Of a stretch of DNA of 62,856 nucleotides, positions 45,377 to 55,206 are shown piece by piece. Position numbers and translations under genes: made by a program. The DNA comes from Demequina mangrovi (GTDB lineage Bacteria; Actinomycetota; Actinomycetes; Actinomycetales; Demequinaceae): positions 1-62,856 of the forward strand of contig NZ_BBLU01000010.1 in the NCBI RefSeq assembly GCF_000759715.1. The letters are read 5' to 3'. The notes under the pieces were generated by a model. The model was not told the origin of the DNA and did no database searches. It saw only the letters and a list, made by a program, of their open reading frames with translations. Position 1 is the first letter of the stretch, and every line of letters starts with the position of its first letter.

Positions 45377-46531
45377 GTGACCGCCATCGGACTCGGCATG
45401 CCCGCCATGCCCGCACCTGTGCTCAACCCCCGCCGCAAGACGCGCAAGATCAAGGTCGGCGACGTGTACGTGGGCGGCGACGCACCCGTGAGCGTGCAGT
45501 CGATGACCACCACCAAGACGCACGACGTCAACGCGACGCTCCAGCAGATCGCGGAGCTCACCGCAGCGGGATGCGACATCGTGCGCGTCGCGTGCCCGAC
45601 GCAGGACGATGCCGACGCGCTTCCCGCGATCGCCAGGAAGTCGAACATCCCGGTGATCGCCGACATCCACTTCCAGCCCAAGTACGTGTTCGCCGCGATC
45701 GAGGCCGGCTGCGCCGCCGTCCGCGTGAACCCCGGCAACATCAAGCGCTTCGACGACCAGGTCAAGGAGATCGCGCAGGCGGCGAAGGACCACGGCACGT
45801 CGCTGCGCATCGGCGTCAACGCCGGCTCGCTCGACAAGCGACTGCTCGAGAAGTACGGCAAGCCCACGCCCGAGGCGCTCGTCGAGTCCGCAGTGTGGGA
45901 GGCGAGCCTGTTCGAGGAGCACGACTTCCACGACTTCAAGATCTCCGTCAAGCACAACGACCCGGTCGTCATGGTGCGGGCCTACGAGATGCTGAGCGAG
46001 CGCGGTGACTGGCCGCTGCACCTCGGCGTGACCGAGGCGGGCCCGGCGTTCCAGGGCACCATCAAGTCCGCGACCGCCTTCGGCGCCCTGCTGAGCCAGG
46101 GCATCGGCGACACCATCCGCGTGTCCCTCTCCGCCCCGCCGGTCGAGGAGGTCAAGGTCGGCATCCAGATCCTCCAGGCGCTCAACCTGCGCCCGCGCAA
46201 GCTCGAGATCGTCTCGTGCCCCTCGTGCGGCCGCGCCCAGGTGGACGTCTACGAGCTCGCGGAGAAGGTGACCGCCGGTCTCGAGGGTATGGAGGTCCCG
46301 CTCCGCGTCGCCGTCATGGGCTGCGTGGTCAACGGACCGGGCGAGGCGCGCGAGGCGGACCTCGGCGTCGCGTCGGGCAACGGCAAGGGCCAGATCTTCG
46401 TCAAGGGCGAGGTCATCAAGACGGTCCCCGAGAAGGACATCGTCGAGACGCTGATCGAGGAGGCGATGAAGATCGCCGAGACGATGGAGCCCGTCGAGGG
46501 AGCCTCCCCGGAGGTGATCGCCGCGTCATGA
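45377..46531 (+). CDS. ispG: 4-hydroxy-3-methylbut-2-enyl diphosphate synthase
   Basis: A 384-residue [4Fe-4S] enzyme of the non-mevalonate pathway. The TIM barrel part has [14 protein letters not shown] near residues 37-50; the cluster Cys residues are in [11 protein letters not shown] and [15 protein letters not shown] near 280-330. GTG 45377 is seven bases after GATACT (45365-45370), so it appears leaderless. Its stop overlaps the GNAT gene. Confidence 0.96.
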   Translation: MTAIGLGMPAMPAPVLNPRRKTRKIKVGDVYVGGDAPVSVQSMTTTKTHDVNATLQQIAELTAAGCDIVRVACPTQDDADALPAIARKSNIPVIADIHFQPKYVFAAIEAGCAAVRVNPGNIKRFDDQVKEIAQAAKDHGTSLRIGVNAGSLDKRLLEKYGKPTPEALVESAVWEASLFEEHDFHDFKISVKHNDPVVMVRAYEMLSERGDWPLHLGVTEAGPAFQGTIKSATAFGALLSQGIGDTIRVSLSAPPVEEVKVGIQILQALNLRPRKLEIVSCPSCGRAQVDVYELAEKVTAGLEGMEVPLRVAVMGCVVNGPGEAREADLGVASGNGKGQIFVKGEVIKTVPEKDIVETLIEEAMKIAETMEPVEGASPEVIAAS

Positions 46532-47442
46532 CGGACTCGTTGCTCAGGCGCGCCCAGCACACGCTGGCGCCCCTGCAGCGACGGGACCTCGACGCGGCCA
46601 TCGAGATCGCGCGGCTCGACCCGGTCTCCCATGTGGTGCCGCTCATGCATCTCGAGGCGGCCCGCGCCTCCGGGATGATGCCCGCCTCGCTGTGGGGCGT
46701 GCGACGGCGCTCGGGCCTGCACTCGACGCTGGTGGGGGCGCTGTGGAACGGCGCGAACCTCTGCGCCGTGCTGCCCGAGGACGACGACGATGACGCGCTG
46801 CTAGCCGAGGTCGCAGCGGCCGCCGTCACGCGGCTCACGCGCCCCGCGGCGCTCGTGGGGCCCGCGCAGGTCACGCTCGACCTGTGGGGCCGCGTCGAGC
46901 CGTGGTGGGGTCCCGCGCGCGAGGTCCGCCCGCGCCAGGTGTCGATGGCGATCGCCGCGGATCCGGCGCCGGTGACCGGGATCGCGGCGGGCGACCTCGC
47001 GCTCGGTCCGGTGAGGCTGTCGACGCTCGACGACTACGACCTGCTGCTGCCCGCATGCGTGCACATGTTCATCGGGGAGGTCGGCTACGACCCCCTGCGT
47101 CACGGTCGCGCCGGCTACGAGGAGCGCCTGCGGTACCTGGTGCGCGCGGGCCGGTCGTTCGTGCAGATGGGCACCGTGGCCGGGGAGCGCCAGGTGGTGT
47201 TCAAGGCCGAGGTCGGCGCACTCGGCGGGGGAGTGGCGCAGCTCCAGGGCGTCTGGGTGCACCCCGACGTGCGCGGCCGGGGGCTCGCACGGGCAGGGAT
47301 GGCCGCGGTGGTGTCGCAGGTGCGCGCACGGCTCGCGCCGACCGTCAGCCTCTACGTCAACGACTTCAACCCGGTGGCGATCCGCGCGTACGACGCGGTC
47401 GGGTTCGGCGAGGTCGGGACGTTCGCGACCGTGATGTTCTAG
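46528..47442 (+). CDS. GNAT acetyltransferase with N-terminal DUF4081 domain
   Basis: A 304-residue protein. Residues about 12-140 match the DUF4081 region seen in actinobacterial GNAT proteins next to ispG; residues about 150-304 are a GNAT domain with the acetyl-CoA loop [21 protein letters not shown] near 245-265 and the C-terminal [18 protein letters not shown]. The substrate is unknown. It ends the core block; the glycan island starts 187 bases downstream. Confidence 0.88.
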   Translation: MTDSLLRRAQHTLAPLQRRDLDAAIEIARLDPVSHVVPLMHLEAARASGMMPASLWGVRRRSGLHSTLVGALWNGANLCAVLPEDDDDDALLAEVAAAAVTRLTRPAALVGPAQVTLDLWGRVEPWWGPAREVRPRQVSMAIAADPAPVTGIAAGDLALGPVRLSTLDDYDLLLPACVHMFIGEVGYDPLRHGRAGYEERLRYLVRAGRSFVQMGTVAGERQVVFKAEVGALGGGVAQLQGVWVHPDVRGRGLARAGMAAVVSQVRARLAPTVSLYVNDFNPVAIRAYDAVGFGEVGTFATVMF

Positions 47443-47487
47443 GTGCCTCGGGCCCTCCGGCCGCCCGTGAGTGGGCCCGCAACATGG

Positions 47488-47514
47488 TAGAGTTTTCGCG
47501 CCGTGTGCCAGAAT
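47488..47514 (+). promoter_or_regulatory. Candidate -10 elements upstream of the glycan island
   Basis: TAGAGT (47488-47493) and CAGAAT (47509-47514) are possible -10 hexamers in the 187-base gap before the first glycosyltransferase. No good -35 is visible, so the leader would be 110-130 bases. The rest of the gap holds only weak inverted repeats. Confidence 0.3.
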
Positions 47515-47629
47515 CTTGGTACGCACGGACGGACGTGCCGCACGAGCGTGGCGCCTCATCCAGAGCCGGACATGCCGGTAGCGGTGTCTGAGGGGCCTGT
47601 CGGCGCGTCCAAGCGCTGGGAGGGGAATT

Positions 47630-50600
47630 TTGACAGGCAGCAATCGACGCGCGCTCTTCCTGGCGCTGCTCACGGTCACGAACATCGTGGTCGTCGCGGG
47701 ATCGCTGGCGATCCTGGCGGTGACAGGGGAACGCTACCTTGCGGCGCTCATCGCCGTGGTGCTCGGCGTCGCGGGCGCCGTCTCGGTGCCGCCGCCCGTC
47801 ATCTATTGGGAGCGCTTCATGGCCCACCGCGCCCAACGCGTGCGGATGCGCCACCTGCAGGCTGGCATCTCGCTGGTCTTCGCCTTGATCGGCGTCACCG
47901 GCGCGTGGATCATCGATGGTCCTTTCGCGGCCCTGGCGATCTTCATCGCTGCCGTGGGTGCGAGCGCGAGCGTCGCAATCTCGTGGCGCGCGCGGCGCCA
48001 CATCGTCGCGATTCCTTTCGTCCGCCAGTTCGCCGTGCGCGTGACCCTACCGCGCGAGCGGCAGCCCGGCACCGGCGCCAGCAAAGGCGTCCTGCGCTCC
48101 CCCGCGAACGTCACACCGCATGCGTCGCACATCACGGCGCGGGTGCTGACGGTCAGTGCCAAGCCCGGCGCAGCTTCCGCCCCCGAACTCCAGAGCGAAC
48201 GGGGCCGCGGCACGGGAACCCGGGCGCTCCCGATTGGATCAGACAAGCGCCGTCGAGTTGCTCCCGCATCTTCGGAGTTCAGGAAGCGCATCGCGCATCT
48301 TGAGCACGCCGCGCGCCGGGGATACGAGACTGCTGCGCTCGACGCGCTCGAGTCCTACGCCTCGACTCCCGGGCTGGACTCACGGTTCCGGGCCGAGGCT
48401 CGCTTGGCCCGCGTCTACGTCCTAGACCACGTCGGCCGGCAGGCCGACGGCGACAAGGAGCTCCTGCGGGCTGCGGTCACCGATCCGGCAGTGCTCGCCG
48501 GCAAGCGGGCCGCCGCTCGTTGGGTTCACGGGCGAGCCCGTTCCGGCGCGGTGGACGAGGCGCTGTCGTTCATCGCTTCCCGTCAGGTGGAACACGGCTT
48601 TGAGCCTGAAGTGCACATCGCGCTTCTGAGCGCCGATACTGAGGCGCTGCCAGACGACGCACGTCTCGACGCGCTTTCGCGCTGCTATCTCGATCGCGGC
48701 TTCTGCGGTATAGCGCGGATCGACCCGGGCAGGCCAGCGACGCTCGGCAACATCCGCGGCGCCGTTTCACCGGGTGCCTCGTATGAGGACGGCCCGTTGG
48801 TATCGGTGCTGATCCCGGCCTTCAACTGTGAGGACACGATCGGCTACGCCATCGACTCGGTGCTCGCACAGACGCACCGCAGCCTCGAGGTCATCGTGGT
48901 GGACGATGCAAGCACTGATGGCACGCGTGCGGTTGTCGAAGACCGCATTGGTCGCGACTCGCGCCTCAGCCTGGTCCGGCTGACTGCCAATGGCGGTGCG
49001 TACGCGGCGCGGAATATCGCGCTTGCCGGCGCCGCTGGCGACCTTGTGACTGTGCACGACGCAGACGACTGGGCACATCCTCAGCAGATTGCCACGCAGG
49101 TCGCACGTCATGCCGAGGCACAGGGGGTGATCGCAACCGTTGTCGAGCGCGTTCGGGTCGATGATGCGCTGCAGCTTCGTAGCGGGTTTGCCCGGAGCTC
49201 GCCGACGTTCATGGTCGCCCGCGCGGTGTTCGACGAACTCGGAGTATGGCAAGAGTTGCGGATCAACGCCGATACGGAGTTCACCGACAGGTTCGCACGT
49301 ATGTACGGACGCGACGCTATCGTCACCGTCTCTGGCCGCGTTCCGTTCACCCTTGCTCGCATCTCGGGCCGGAACCTCACTGCCGATGGGCCGCGAGGTC
49401 TGCGGTATATCGCGCATGCGTCCGGCGCCCGTGCTCAGCATCTAGAGGCATCCAGGGCTTGGCAGAATAGCGCCGCGTTCTCCACCGGCGCGCCCACCCT
49501 CGATCCTGATTGCGACCGCCCGTTCCCGATACCACGTCTCATGGATCCGGCACTACAGTCTCAGGCGACGACTCGCCATCTCGACGTTGTCCTGATGTCC
49601 GACTTCGTCCTGCCGGGTGGCACGACTTCCGCGAACATCCGGGAGATCCGGGCCTGGCGTGAGGCAGGCATGACCGTGGGCCTCATCAATCACCCGCGCT
49701 TTCCTGACCGCGTCCGTGGCCCCATCAACGCCAAGTACTGGGACGTCATCGACGGTGACCAGGTGCGCTTGCTCAGCGTCGGGGAGTCGATCACCACTGA
49801 CCTGCTGGTATTCGTGCATCCCCCCATGGCGGTCCATCTCGCTGACGAGCTTCCGTGCGTCGAGGCGGACAGAGCCGTGCTGGTTGTGAACCAGGCACCC
49901 CGGCGCCTCTACGACGATTCGCCGGACGACGTCCACTACTACGACCTCGACAAGGTGGTCGCGTCTCTTGAGCGACGCTTCGGCGTGGAGGTGCTCGTCG
50001 CTCCGCTGTCGCCATCGATTCGAGGCGTACTGCGAGAGAAGCACGCAGACGAGCTCTCGGGCGTGACCATGTCGGAGGAAGACTGGCTCGTGTGCCTCGA
50101 CCCAGAGGACTGGGCACGTCCCGCCCCGCGGCGGCGCGACGGCGCGATCGTCGTCGGTCGGCACTCCAGGGATGGTGTCGAGAAGTGGCCGCTCTCCGCG
50201 GAGGACCTTCTCGGCGCATACCCCGAGGCAACTCCGTTCGAGGTCCGAGTCCTTGGAGGGGCTCGGGTCCCGGCCACGCGGATCGGTCACCTCCCCGCGA
50301 ATTGGACCGTCACGGAGTTCGACTCGGTGCACCCCCGCGACTTCCTCGCGGAGCTCGATGTCTATGTGTACTTCACGCATCCCACGATGATCGAGGCATT
50401 CGGTCTGGCGCCGCTCGAGGCGCTGGCTGTCGGAGTGCCGTTGGTCACCAGCCGGTCCTTCGAGCCGATCTTCGGTGACGCAGCGCTGTATTGCACGCCG
50501 AGCGAAGTCGCGACTGTTGTGACGGCTCTGATGGCTGATCCGGCGCGATACGAGGACATGGTGGAGCGGGGGCGGCGACTCGTACGCAACCATTACTCCT

Positions 50601-50686
50601 TCGCCCGACATGTGGCGCGTGTGTCGCGGTTCTCCGGCGCATTGGACGTGCCTGCGGGCGAAGTGCTTCCCGTGCCAACCCACTAG
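47630..50686 (+). CDS. Large membrane-anchored dual glycosyltransferase (GT2 plus GT4-like)
   Basis: A 1018-residue protein starting at TTG 47630, with GGGAGGGG upstream. About four hydrophobic helices lie in the first 130 residues, then a helical repeat-like part (about 210-370), a GT-A domain (about 387-600; SVLIPAFNCEDTIGYAIDS, VVDDAS, and the DADD metal motif near 476), and a C-terminal GT-B domain (about 640-1010) with MIEAFGLAPLEALAVGVPLV near 920. Two transfers in one chain suggest building of a repeating surface glycan or teichoic-type polymer. Codon choice is less GC-biased than the core genes. The acceptor is unknown. Confidence 0.82.
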   Translation: MTGSNRRALFLALLTVTNIVVVAGSLAILAVTGERYLAALIAVVLGVAGAVSVPPPVIYWERFMAHRAQRVRMRHLQAGISLVFALIGVTGAWIIDGPFAALAIFIAAVGASASVAISWRARRHIVAIPFVRQFAVRVTLPRERQPGTGASKGVLRSPANVTPHASHITARVLTVSAKPGAASAPELQSERGRGTGTRALPIGSDKRRRVAPASSEFRKRIAHLEHAARRGYETAALDALESYASTPGLDSRFRAEARLARVYVLDHVGRQADGDKELLRAAVTDPAVLAGKRAAARWVHGRARSGAVDEALSFIASRQVEHGFEPEVHIALLSADTEALPDDARLDALSRCYLDRGFCGIARIDPGRPATLGNIRGAVSPGASYEDGPLVSVLIPAFNCEDTIGYAIDSVLAQTHRSLEVIVVDDASTDGTRAVVEDRIGRDSRLSLVRLTANGGAYAARNIALAGAAGDLVTVHDADDWAHPQQIATQVARHAEAQGVIATVVERVRVDDALQLRSGFARSSPTFMVARAVFDELGVWQELRINADTEFTDRFARMYGRDAIVTVSGRVPFTLARISGRNLTADGPRGLRYIAHASGARAQHLEASRAWQNSAAFSTGAPTLDPDCDRPFPIPRLMDPALQSQATTRHLDVVLMSDFVLPGGTTSANIREIRAWREAGMTVGLINHPRFPDRVRGPINAKYWDVIDGDQVRLLSVGESITTDLLVFVHPPMAVHLADELPCVEADRAVLVVNQAPRRLYDDSPDDVHYYDLDKVVASLERRFGVEVLVAPLSPSIRGVLREKHADELSGVTMSEEDWLVCLDPEDWARPAPRRRDGAIVVGRHSRDGVEKWPLSAEDLLGAYPEATPFEVRVLGGARVPATRIGHLPANWTVTEFDSVHPRDFLAELDVYVYFTHPTMIEAFGLAPLEALAVGVPLVTSRSFEPIFGDAALYCTPSEVATVVTALMADPARYEDMVERGRRLVRNHYSFARHVARVSRFSGALDVPAGEVLPVPTH

Positions 50687-50704
50687 CGTCGTGGCGCGAA
50701 TCCT

Positions 50705-50727
50705 TGCGGTGGTTCACGAGCACCGCA
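50705..50727 (+). terminator. Terminator after the dual glycosyltransferase
   Basis: A perfect 7-bp stem (50705-50711 TGCGGTG with 50721-50727 CACCGCA) and a nine-base loop lie 19 bases after the stop. A possible -10 for the next gene (TAGAAT, 50792-50797) follows. Confidence 0.5.
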
Positions 50728-50922
50728 TGTGTCGGCGAGGGTCACGCAGCCTCGAAACCCGACGCGGCCCGGTCGGCCGTGTGCACCGGGCTAGAATAGT
50801 TCGGCACTCGGTGTCAGCTGCCATGGGGCCATGCGTCGCGATACAGCGCAGATGTCGATGATTTTCACAGCTACACCTGAACGCCCGCACTGCGCGGGCC
50901 CGACACCACGGAGGAAACACCC

Positions 50923-51336
50923 ATGCGACCACGTCTAGTCATCGGGGCCTCGGCAGTTGCGACGGTCGCCGCAACCCTTGGACTCGTCGGTTTCGTTGAC
51001 GCAGCGTGGGGGATTGCCGTGGGCATCGCGCTCCTCGCGGTTCACTCGTCGCTGCTCGCGCACTTCGTGATCCGGCAGCTGCAACGGTCGAGCAGGAACG
51101 CTGAGCGGTTCCATCGGGAGTCTTCGCGCCGCGTGAAGCGCCTGTCCGACGCGAACGAGCGGATGGAGCGGAAGGTTGGCGACAACGCGGAGGCGCTGCG
51201 CACGGTGAAGCGCAGCCTCAACCTTACGGCGCAGGCTGTCGATGCCCAGCGTGCGGTGAGCACCGAGATCTTCGTCCGGACCCACGGACTTGCGCAGCCG
51301 GCGCCGGGTCGGGCGACCGCTGAGGCCGATGTATGA
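50923..51336 (+). CDS. Hypothetical membrane protein with coiled coil
   Basis: A 137-residue protein: two hydrophobic helices (about residues 5-26 and 29-51), then a charged helical stretch with heptad-like spacing (about 55-115) and a short flexible end. I do not recognise a family. ACGGAGGA precedes ATG 50923. Its stop overlaps the FkbM fusion gene by ATGA, so it may serve as a membrane tether for that enzyme. A similar coiled part occurs in the middle of the fusion protein. Confidence 0.65.
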   Translation: MRPRLVIGASAVATVAATLGLVGFVDAAWGIAVGIALLAVHSSLLAHFVIRQLQRSSRNAERFHRESSRRVKRLSDANERMERKVGDNAEALRTVKRSLNLTAQAVDAQRAVSTEIFVRTHGLAQPAPGRATAEADV

Positions 51337-54167
51337 GTGACCGTTTTGACGTCGCATCTGTGCAAATTCCGTTCGCGGATCGGGAGCTGACGCTCTCGGG
51401 GTACGTCGGCGAATACGTCTTCGAGACCGTTCGTAGCTACCGTCGGTTCTACGAGGGCGACCTTCTCGAGTTCGTCGCAAGCCTCCCGCTTGCGCCTGGC
51501 GCCATCATCGATGTCGGCGCGAATCTCGGCAACCACACGGTGTACCTCGCGGAGGCGTTCAGCGAGGCGAAGGTCTTCGCTGTCGAGCCGCATGGGCCGA
51601 ACATCGAGCTGCTGCGCCGCAATGTCGCGGAAAACGGACTCGATCAGCGCGTCGAGGTGGTGGCGGCCCTTGCCTCGGACGGCCACCACTCCTACGAGCT
51701 GACCCAGAACCTCGACGGCAACCTCGGCACCATGGCCGCGACCCGAGCTGCAGGGGGCGACATCCAAAGCGTCATCCTCGACGAGCTTGTCGGTGAGCAG
51801 CAGGTGTCGCTCGTCAAGGTCGACGTCGAGGGTATGGAGCCTGATGTCCTTCGCGGGCTGGAGCGGACCATCGGGCGCTGTCGTCCCGTGATCGTCACCG
51901 AGGCTCACGACCCCTCGCACACCCGGGCGATCGCCGGCTTCCTGAACGCATTCGGCTACCGCGAGGTGGCCATTCGTGGCCGTTCCCGCAACGTGATCTG
52001 GGCCGCACCGGGAGCGACCCTCGACGCTCACGCTGTGGATACTGTGATCGGCCAGGGCTCGGCGGACAGCCTCTTCACCCTGGGCCGGGAGGTGCGCAGC
52101 GGTCGCGATATGACGGGCCGCGTCGGTGCCCAGTTGAAGGACGCGATCGAGCGCAACGTCGCGGCGACCGAGCAGATCGCAGCGCTGCTCGGCGACGTCA
52201 AGCGGGTGCGGGAGGAGAAGGACACCGAGGTCGAGACCTGGAAGGCTGCGTTCACCAGCCTTTCGCGCGTCATGTCGGTCGCGGTACCTCATGCATGGGA
52301 TCACGAGAGCGCCGTCCGGGGTGCCGGGCTCCCCAGCGAGGTCGCCGGACGCCCGGGTCCACTGGAGACCACTGGCGCGGGCTCCGCTCGCGAGGTGACC
52401 CGGAGTGCCAACCGCGACGGCGTGCGTGTCGGCATGGCCACCATGCCCGGCAGGGAGAAGAGCCTGGCGGCTGCCTTGGCGAGCCTCGCACCGCAGGCGG
52501 ATGAGGTGTTCGTCTGGCTCAACGACATGGCTCAGCCGCCCGCGTCGATCCCGCTCTACGATAACGTGCGCTATTTCACGGGAGAGGACCTCGGCGATCG
52601 TGGCAAGTTCATGTTCCTCGAGGGATTCACCGGGTACTACCTGACCTGCGACGACGACATCCACTATCCGCGCCACTACGTCGACTCGATCGTCGACGGC
52701 ATCGAGCGGTACGGCCGCGCACGCGTGGTCGGGTGGCATGGCTCGGTCTTCAAGGAGCCGTTCGAGAACTACTACGATTCCGGCTCCCGCCGTGTCTTCG
52801 CGTTCTACTCTCATCGTCCGCACGACACCGCCGTTCATCTGCTTGGCACCGGTGCGACGGGGTTCCACACGTCGACCATCGACTTCGCGATGTCCGACAT
52901 GCCGGTCGCGAACATGGCCGATGTGTGGTTCGCGATCAACGCACGTGAGCAGGGCGTGGGCCTGGTGGTGCTCAAGCACGAGAAGAAGCTCGCATATCCG
53001 CTCGACACGGAGGCGCCCTCGATCTCGACGGCGTCCATGGGGCGCGACGAGGGAACCGCTGCTCGTCGACTCGACATGCGCCAGATCGTGACGCAGGAGA
53101 TCGCCGCGCGGGCGCCATGGCCCGATCTCTCCGCGTTCCGGCCGGTGAAGCGCGACACGATGAATGTCGCGATCGTCGGTCGCACGGATCGCAAGCGATG
53201 GAAGAAGGGCGGCATCCTCAAGTCGTGCCACCTCATGGCAGACGTGCTTCGCAAGTTCGGTGCGGAGGTGACGCTCGCGGACATCGAGACCGGTGATCCG
53301 ATCGGCCTCGGCGGCGTCGATGCGGACGCGGTGATCGTCTATGTCGGCGATCCGCAACGGCCCGATTTCGCCCGCGTGATCGAGACGGTGCGCACCCACG
53401 CCGCGCGTGGTCGGGTGGTCCTCGTCAACCTGTCTCTGCTGGCTTCGGATCACCGTGCCAACTTCATCGTGGAGCAGATGCAGGAATGGATCGCCGAGTA
53501 CGGTGACCTGGTTCAGGTGCTCGTCTTCGCGAACTCCGCACGAGATACGCCCGAGCTCGCACCGATCCGCGACAACATCGTCACTCTGCCCAAGACGATC
53601 CAGCCGCTAGAAGGGGCGACCGCGACCTTCGCCGGCACGCGGGGCGTGTTCGTCGGCGACATCGCGAAGCTCTCCGACGAGCGGATCATTGAGGGCGACG
53701 CCCGGGAGTGGATCGGCGCGATCCGCGAGGCCCTCCCCGGCGTTCCGCTGATCGGGCTGCGGCAGTACAATCCGCGTTTCGATCACGATTTCGGGCTGGA
53801 CGAGATCTGGCCCTATTCGCACCACGGGCTGGCGGACCGCCTCGTGAAGATGAGGGCGATGGTCTCGCTCGCTCGGCAGCTGACCTTCGAGATGGTGCCG
53901 GTCGAGGCCGCATCGCTCGGCGTGCCTGTCTTCTATCGGCACATGCCCCACTCGCTGTCCGAGACCTTGAGTCTCGGCGGCGTGCAGGTGGAATCGCCGG
54001 ACGAGCTTGCCGCGGCGATCTCCACCGTCTACCACGACCCGATCGTCTGGCGTTCGTTCTCCGCGGCAGGCCAGCGCACTGCGTCGGCGGTAGACGTTGA
54101 CGCGATGGCGGGGCAGTTCTACCTGCGGATCAAGATGCTGGTCGACGGGGCGCGACGCGCCCAGTGA
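51333..54167 (+). CDS. FkbM methyltransferase / glycosyltransferase fusion
   Basis: A 944-residue protein with three parts. Residues about 50-230 are an FkbM-type SAM methyltransferase (PGAIIDVGANLGNHTVYLAE; VKVDVEGMEPDVLRG). After a coiled linker (about 265-330), residues about 360-600 resemble a GT-A glycosyltransferase with the DDD motif in LTCDDDIHYPRHYV near 440. Residues about 608-935 form a Rossmann-rich GT-B-like domain (NVAIVGRTDRKRWKKGG, PVEAASLGVPVFY). It may add and methylate a terminal sugar, a chain-ending step known in other O-antigens. There is no membrane segment; tethering by the upstream protein is possible. Confidence 0.75.
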   Translation: MSDRFDVASVQIPFADRELTLSGYVGEYVFETVRSYRRFYEGDLLEFVASLPLAPGAIIDVGANLGNHTVYLAEAFSEAKVFAVEPHGPNIELLRRNVAENGLDQRVEVVAALASDGHHSYELTQNLDGNLGTMAATRAAGGDIQSVILDELVGEQQVSLVKVDVEGMEPDVLRGLERTIGRCRPVIVTEAHDPSHTRAIAGFLNAFGYREVAIRGRSRNVIWAAPGATLDAHAVDTVIGQGSADSLFTLGREVRSGRDMTGRVGAQLKDAIERNVAATEQIAALLGDVKRVREEKDTEVETWKAAFTSLSRVMSVAVPHAWDHESAVRGAGLPSEVAGRPGPLETTGAGSAREVTRSANRDGVRVGMATMPGREKSLAAALASLAPQADEVFVWLNDMAQPPASIPLYDNVRYFTGEDLGDRGKFMFLEGFTGYYLTCDDDIHYPRHYVDSIVDGIERYGRARVVGWHGSVFKEPFENYYDSGSRRVFAFYSHRPHDTAVHLLGTGATGFHTSTIDFAMSDMPVANMADVWFAINAREQGVGLVVLKHEKKLAYPLDTEAPSISTASMGRDEGTAARRLDMRQIVTQEIAARAPWPDLSAFRPVKRDTMNVAIVGRTDRKRWKKGGILKSCHLMADVLRKFGAEVTLADIETGDPIGLGGVDADAVIVYVGDPQRPDFARVIETVRTHAARGRVVLVNLSLLASDHRANFIVEQMQEWIAEYGDLVQVLVFANSARDTPELAPIRDNIVTLPKTIQPLEGATATFAGTRGVFVGDIAKLSDERIIEGDAREWIGAIREALPGVPLIGLRQYNPRFDHDFGLDEIWPYSHHGLADRLVKMRAMVSLARQLTFEMVPVEAASLGVPVFYRHMPHSLSETLSLGGVQVESPDELAAAISTVYHDPIVWRSFSAAGQRTASAVDVDAMAGQFYLRIKMLVDGARRAQ

Positions 54168-54190
54168 TCGGTCAGCAACGCAACCAGGCC

Positions 54191-54235
54191 CACGAGTGTG
54201 AGGGGCAGGCCACGGGCCTGCCCCTCACACTCGTG
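54191..54235. terminator. 21-bp perfect hairpin after the FkbM fusion gene
   Basis: A perfect 21-bp stem (54191-54211 with 54215-54235) with the three-base loop ACG begins 24 bases after the stop. It is the longest perfect hairpin seen in the window and works as a terminator on either strand. Confidence 0.85.
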
Positions 54236-54318
54236 CGTCGCGCCGCGTCCGTCCCACGTGGCGCAACTGGGTGCGTTGGTGTTGGCCCGAACGGCGTGTC
54301 TGCGGCATCCAGTTGTCG

Positions 54319-54352
54319 GCTGATCCGAGCTGGACGAGCTCCGCGGATCAGC
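54319..54352. terminator. Terminator of the acetyltransferase gene
   Basis: A bulged two-part hairpin: outer 8-bp stem (54319-54326 with 54345-54352) and inner 5-bp stem (54327-54331 with 54337-54341, loop GGACG). It lies 43 bases beyond the stop of the minus-strand acetyltransferase gene and faces the FkbM terminator. Confidence 0.65.
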
Positions 54353-54394
54353 GGGCGTCCTGCGTGAGTCAGGCCCGCGCCCCAGCTGACGAGA

Positions 54395-55048
54395 TCACTT
54401 CGCCGGAGGCGGCGTGAATCGGCGGTACTTCGCCTCGGCTCGGGGCAGATCGGCCTGCTCGAGCCGATCGAGGGAGGCGTTCACATCGCCGTCGACGAGT
54501 TCACGCAGGACTGCGGGCTCGAGTTCCCACCAACGGCTCGCGAGCAGGCGATCTGTGATCTCCTTGTCGAACCGTTCGCGTATCAATCGCGCGGGGACTC
54601 CGCCCACGATCGCGTAGTCCGGCACGTCCTTGGTGACCACGGCGCCAGCAGCAATCACGGCCCCGTGCCCGATCCTGACTCCGGAGGCGATCTTCACGTC
54701 GTCCCCGATCCACACGTCGTTTCCCACGACGACGCGGCGTTTGGGGTCCTCGGAGGCCAAATGAGATTGGGACATCGGTTCGGAAATCTTGAAGAACGGG
54801 GAGGTGGAGAGGTGATGCAGAGCATGGACGCCCATGCCTATGGTCACGCCCCGACCGATCGAGCAGTATCGGCCGATCTCCACATACGACCGAATGAGCC
54901 CGCCACGGTTGACGTACGTGCCGAAACCGACCCAGATGGTTCCGAGGACCTCTGTGCCGTTGAGCACGACCTCATTCTCTAGGAAGCACGCCCACGGGCC
55001 TGGCGCGATCCCGCGCATCTTGGGCGCTGCCCAGCCAACTGTGTTCAC
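54395..55048 (-). CDS. Left-handed beta-helix acetyltransferase (NodL/CatB-like)
   Basis: A 217-residue hexapeptide-repeat acyltransferase, probably O-acetylating a surface sugar. Repeats run from about residue 20 to 150 (GTYVNRGGLIRSYVEIGRYCSIGRGVTIG, then VVVGNDVWIGDDVKIASGVRIGHGAVIAAGAVV). The loop with GMGVHALHHLS holds the likely catalytic His. I prefer GTG 55048, since TAGTGT (55061-55056) ends eight bases before it; a longer frame to 55126 has an unlikely Ser-rich start. It faces proS and is convergent with the FkbM fusion. Confidence 0.85.
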   Translation of the reverse strand: MNTVGWAAPKMRGIAPGPWACFLENEVVLNGTEVLGTIWVGFGTYVNRGGLIRSYVEIGRYCSIGRGVTIGMGVHALHHLSTSPFFKISEPMSQSHLASEDPKRRVVVGNDVWIGDDVKIASGVRIGHGAVIAAGAVVTKDVPDYAIVGGVPARLIRERFDKEITDRLLASRWWELEPAVLRELVDGDVNASLDRLEQADLPRAEAKYRRFTPPPAK

Positions 55049-55193
55049 TGAGCAGACACTAGCGCAGTACGGTGGCGAGCTCGAACTGCTCGCTCCCGTG
55101 GACAACGGCGTCGCATATCGGTGCAAACACGCCAGCGTCCCCCGCCGGTCCCGGTATCTCCTCCAAGGGCGGATCCGACGGCGGCTCTGCCCA

Positions 55194-55199
55194 TAGAAT
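55194..55199 (+). promoter_or_regulatory. proS -10 element (leaderless)
   Basis: TAGAAT (55194-55199) ends eight bases before ATG 55207, so the message likely starts at the start codon. No clear -35 is visible. Confidence 0.6.
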
Positions 55200-55206
55200 T
55201 GCCCCC

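Noticed and set aside
55049..55126. N-terminal extension of the acetyltransferase
   Set aside because: The extension is Ser/Pro-rich, precedes the likely -10 and is not family-like. GTG 55048 fits the leaderless spacing.
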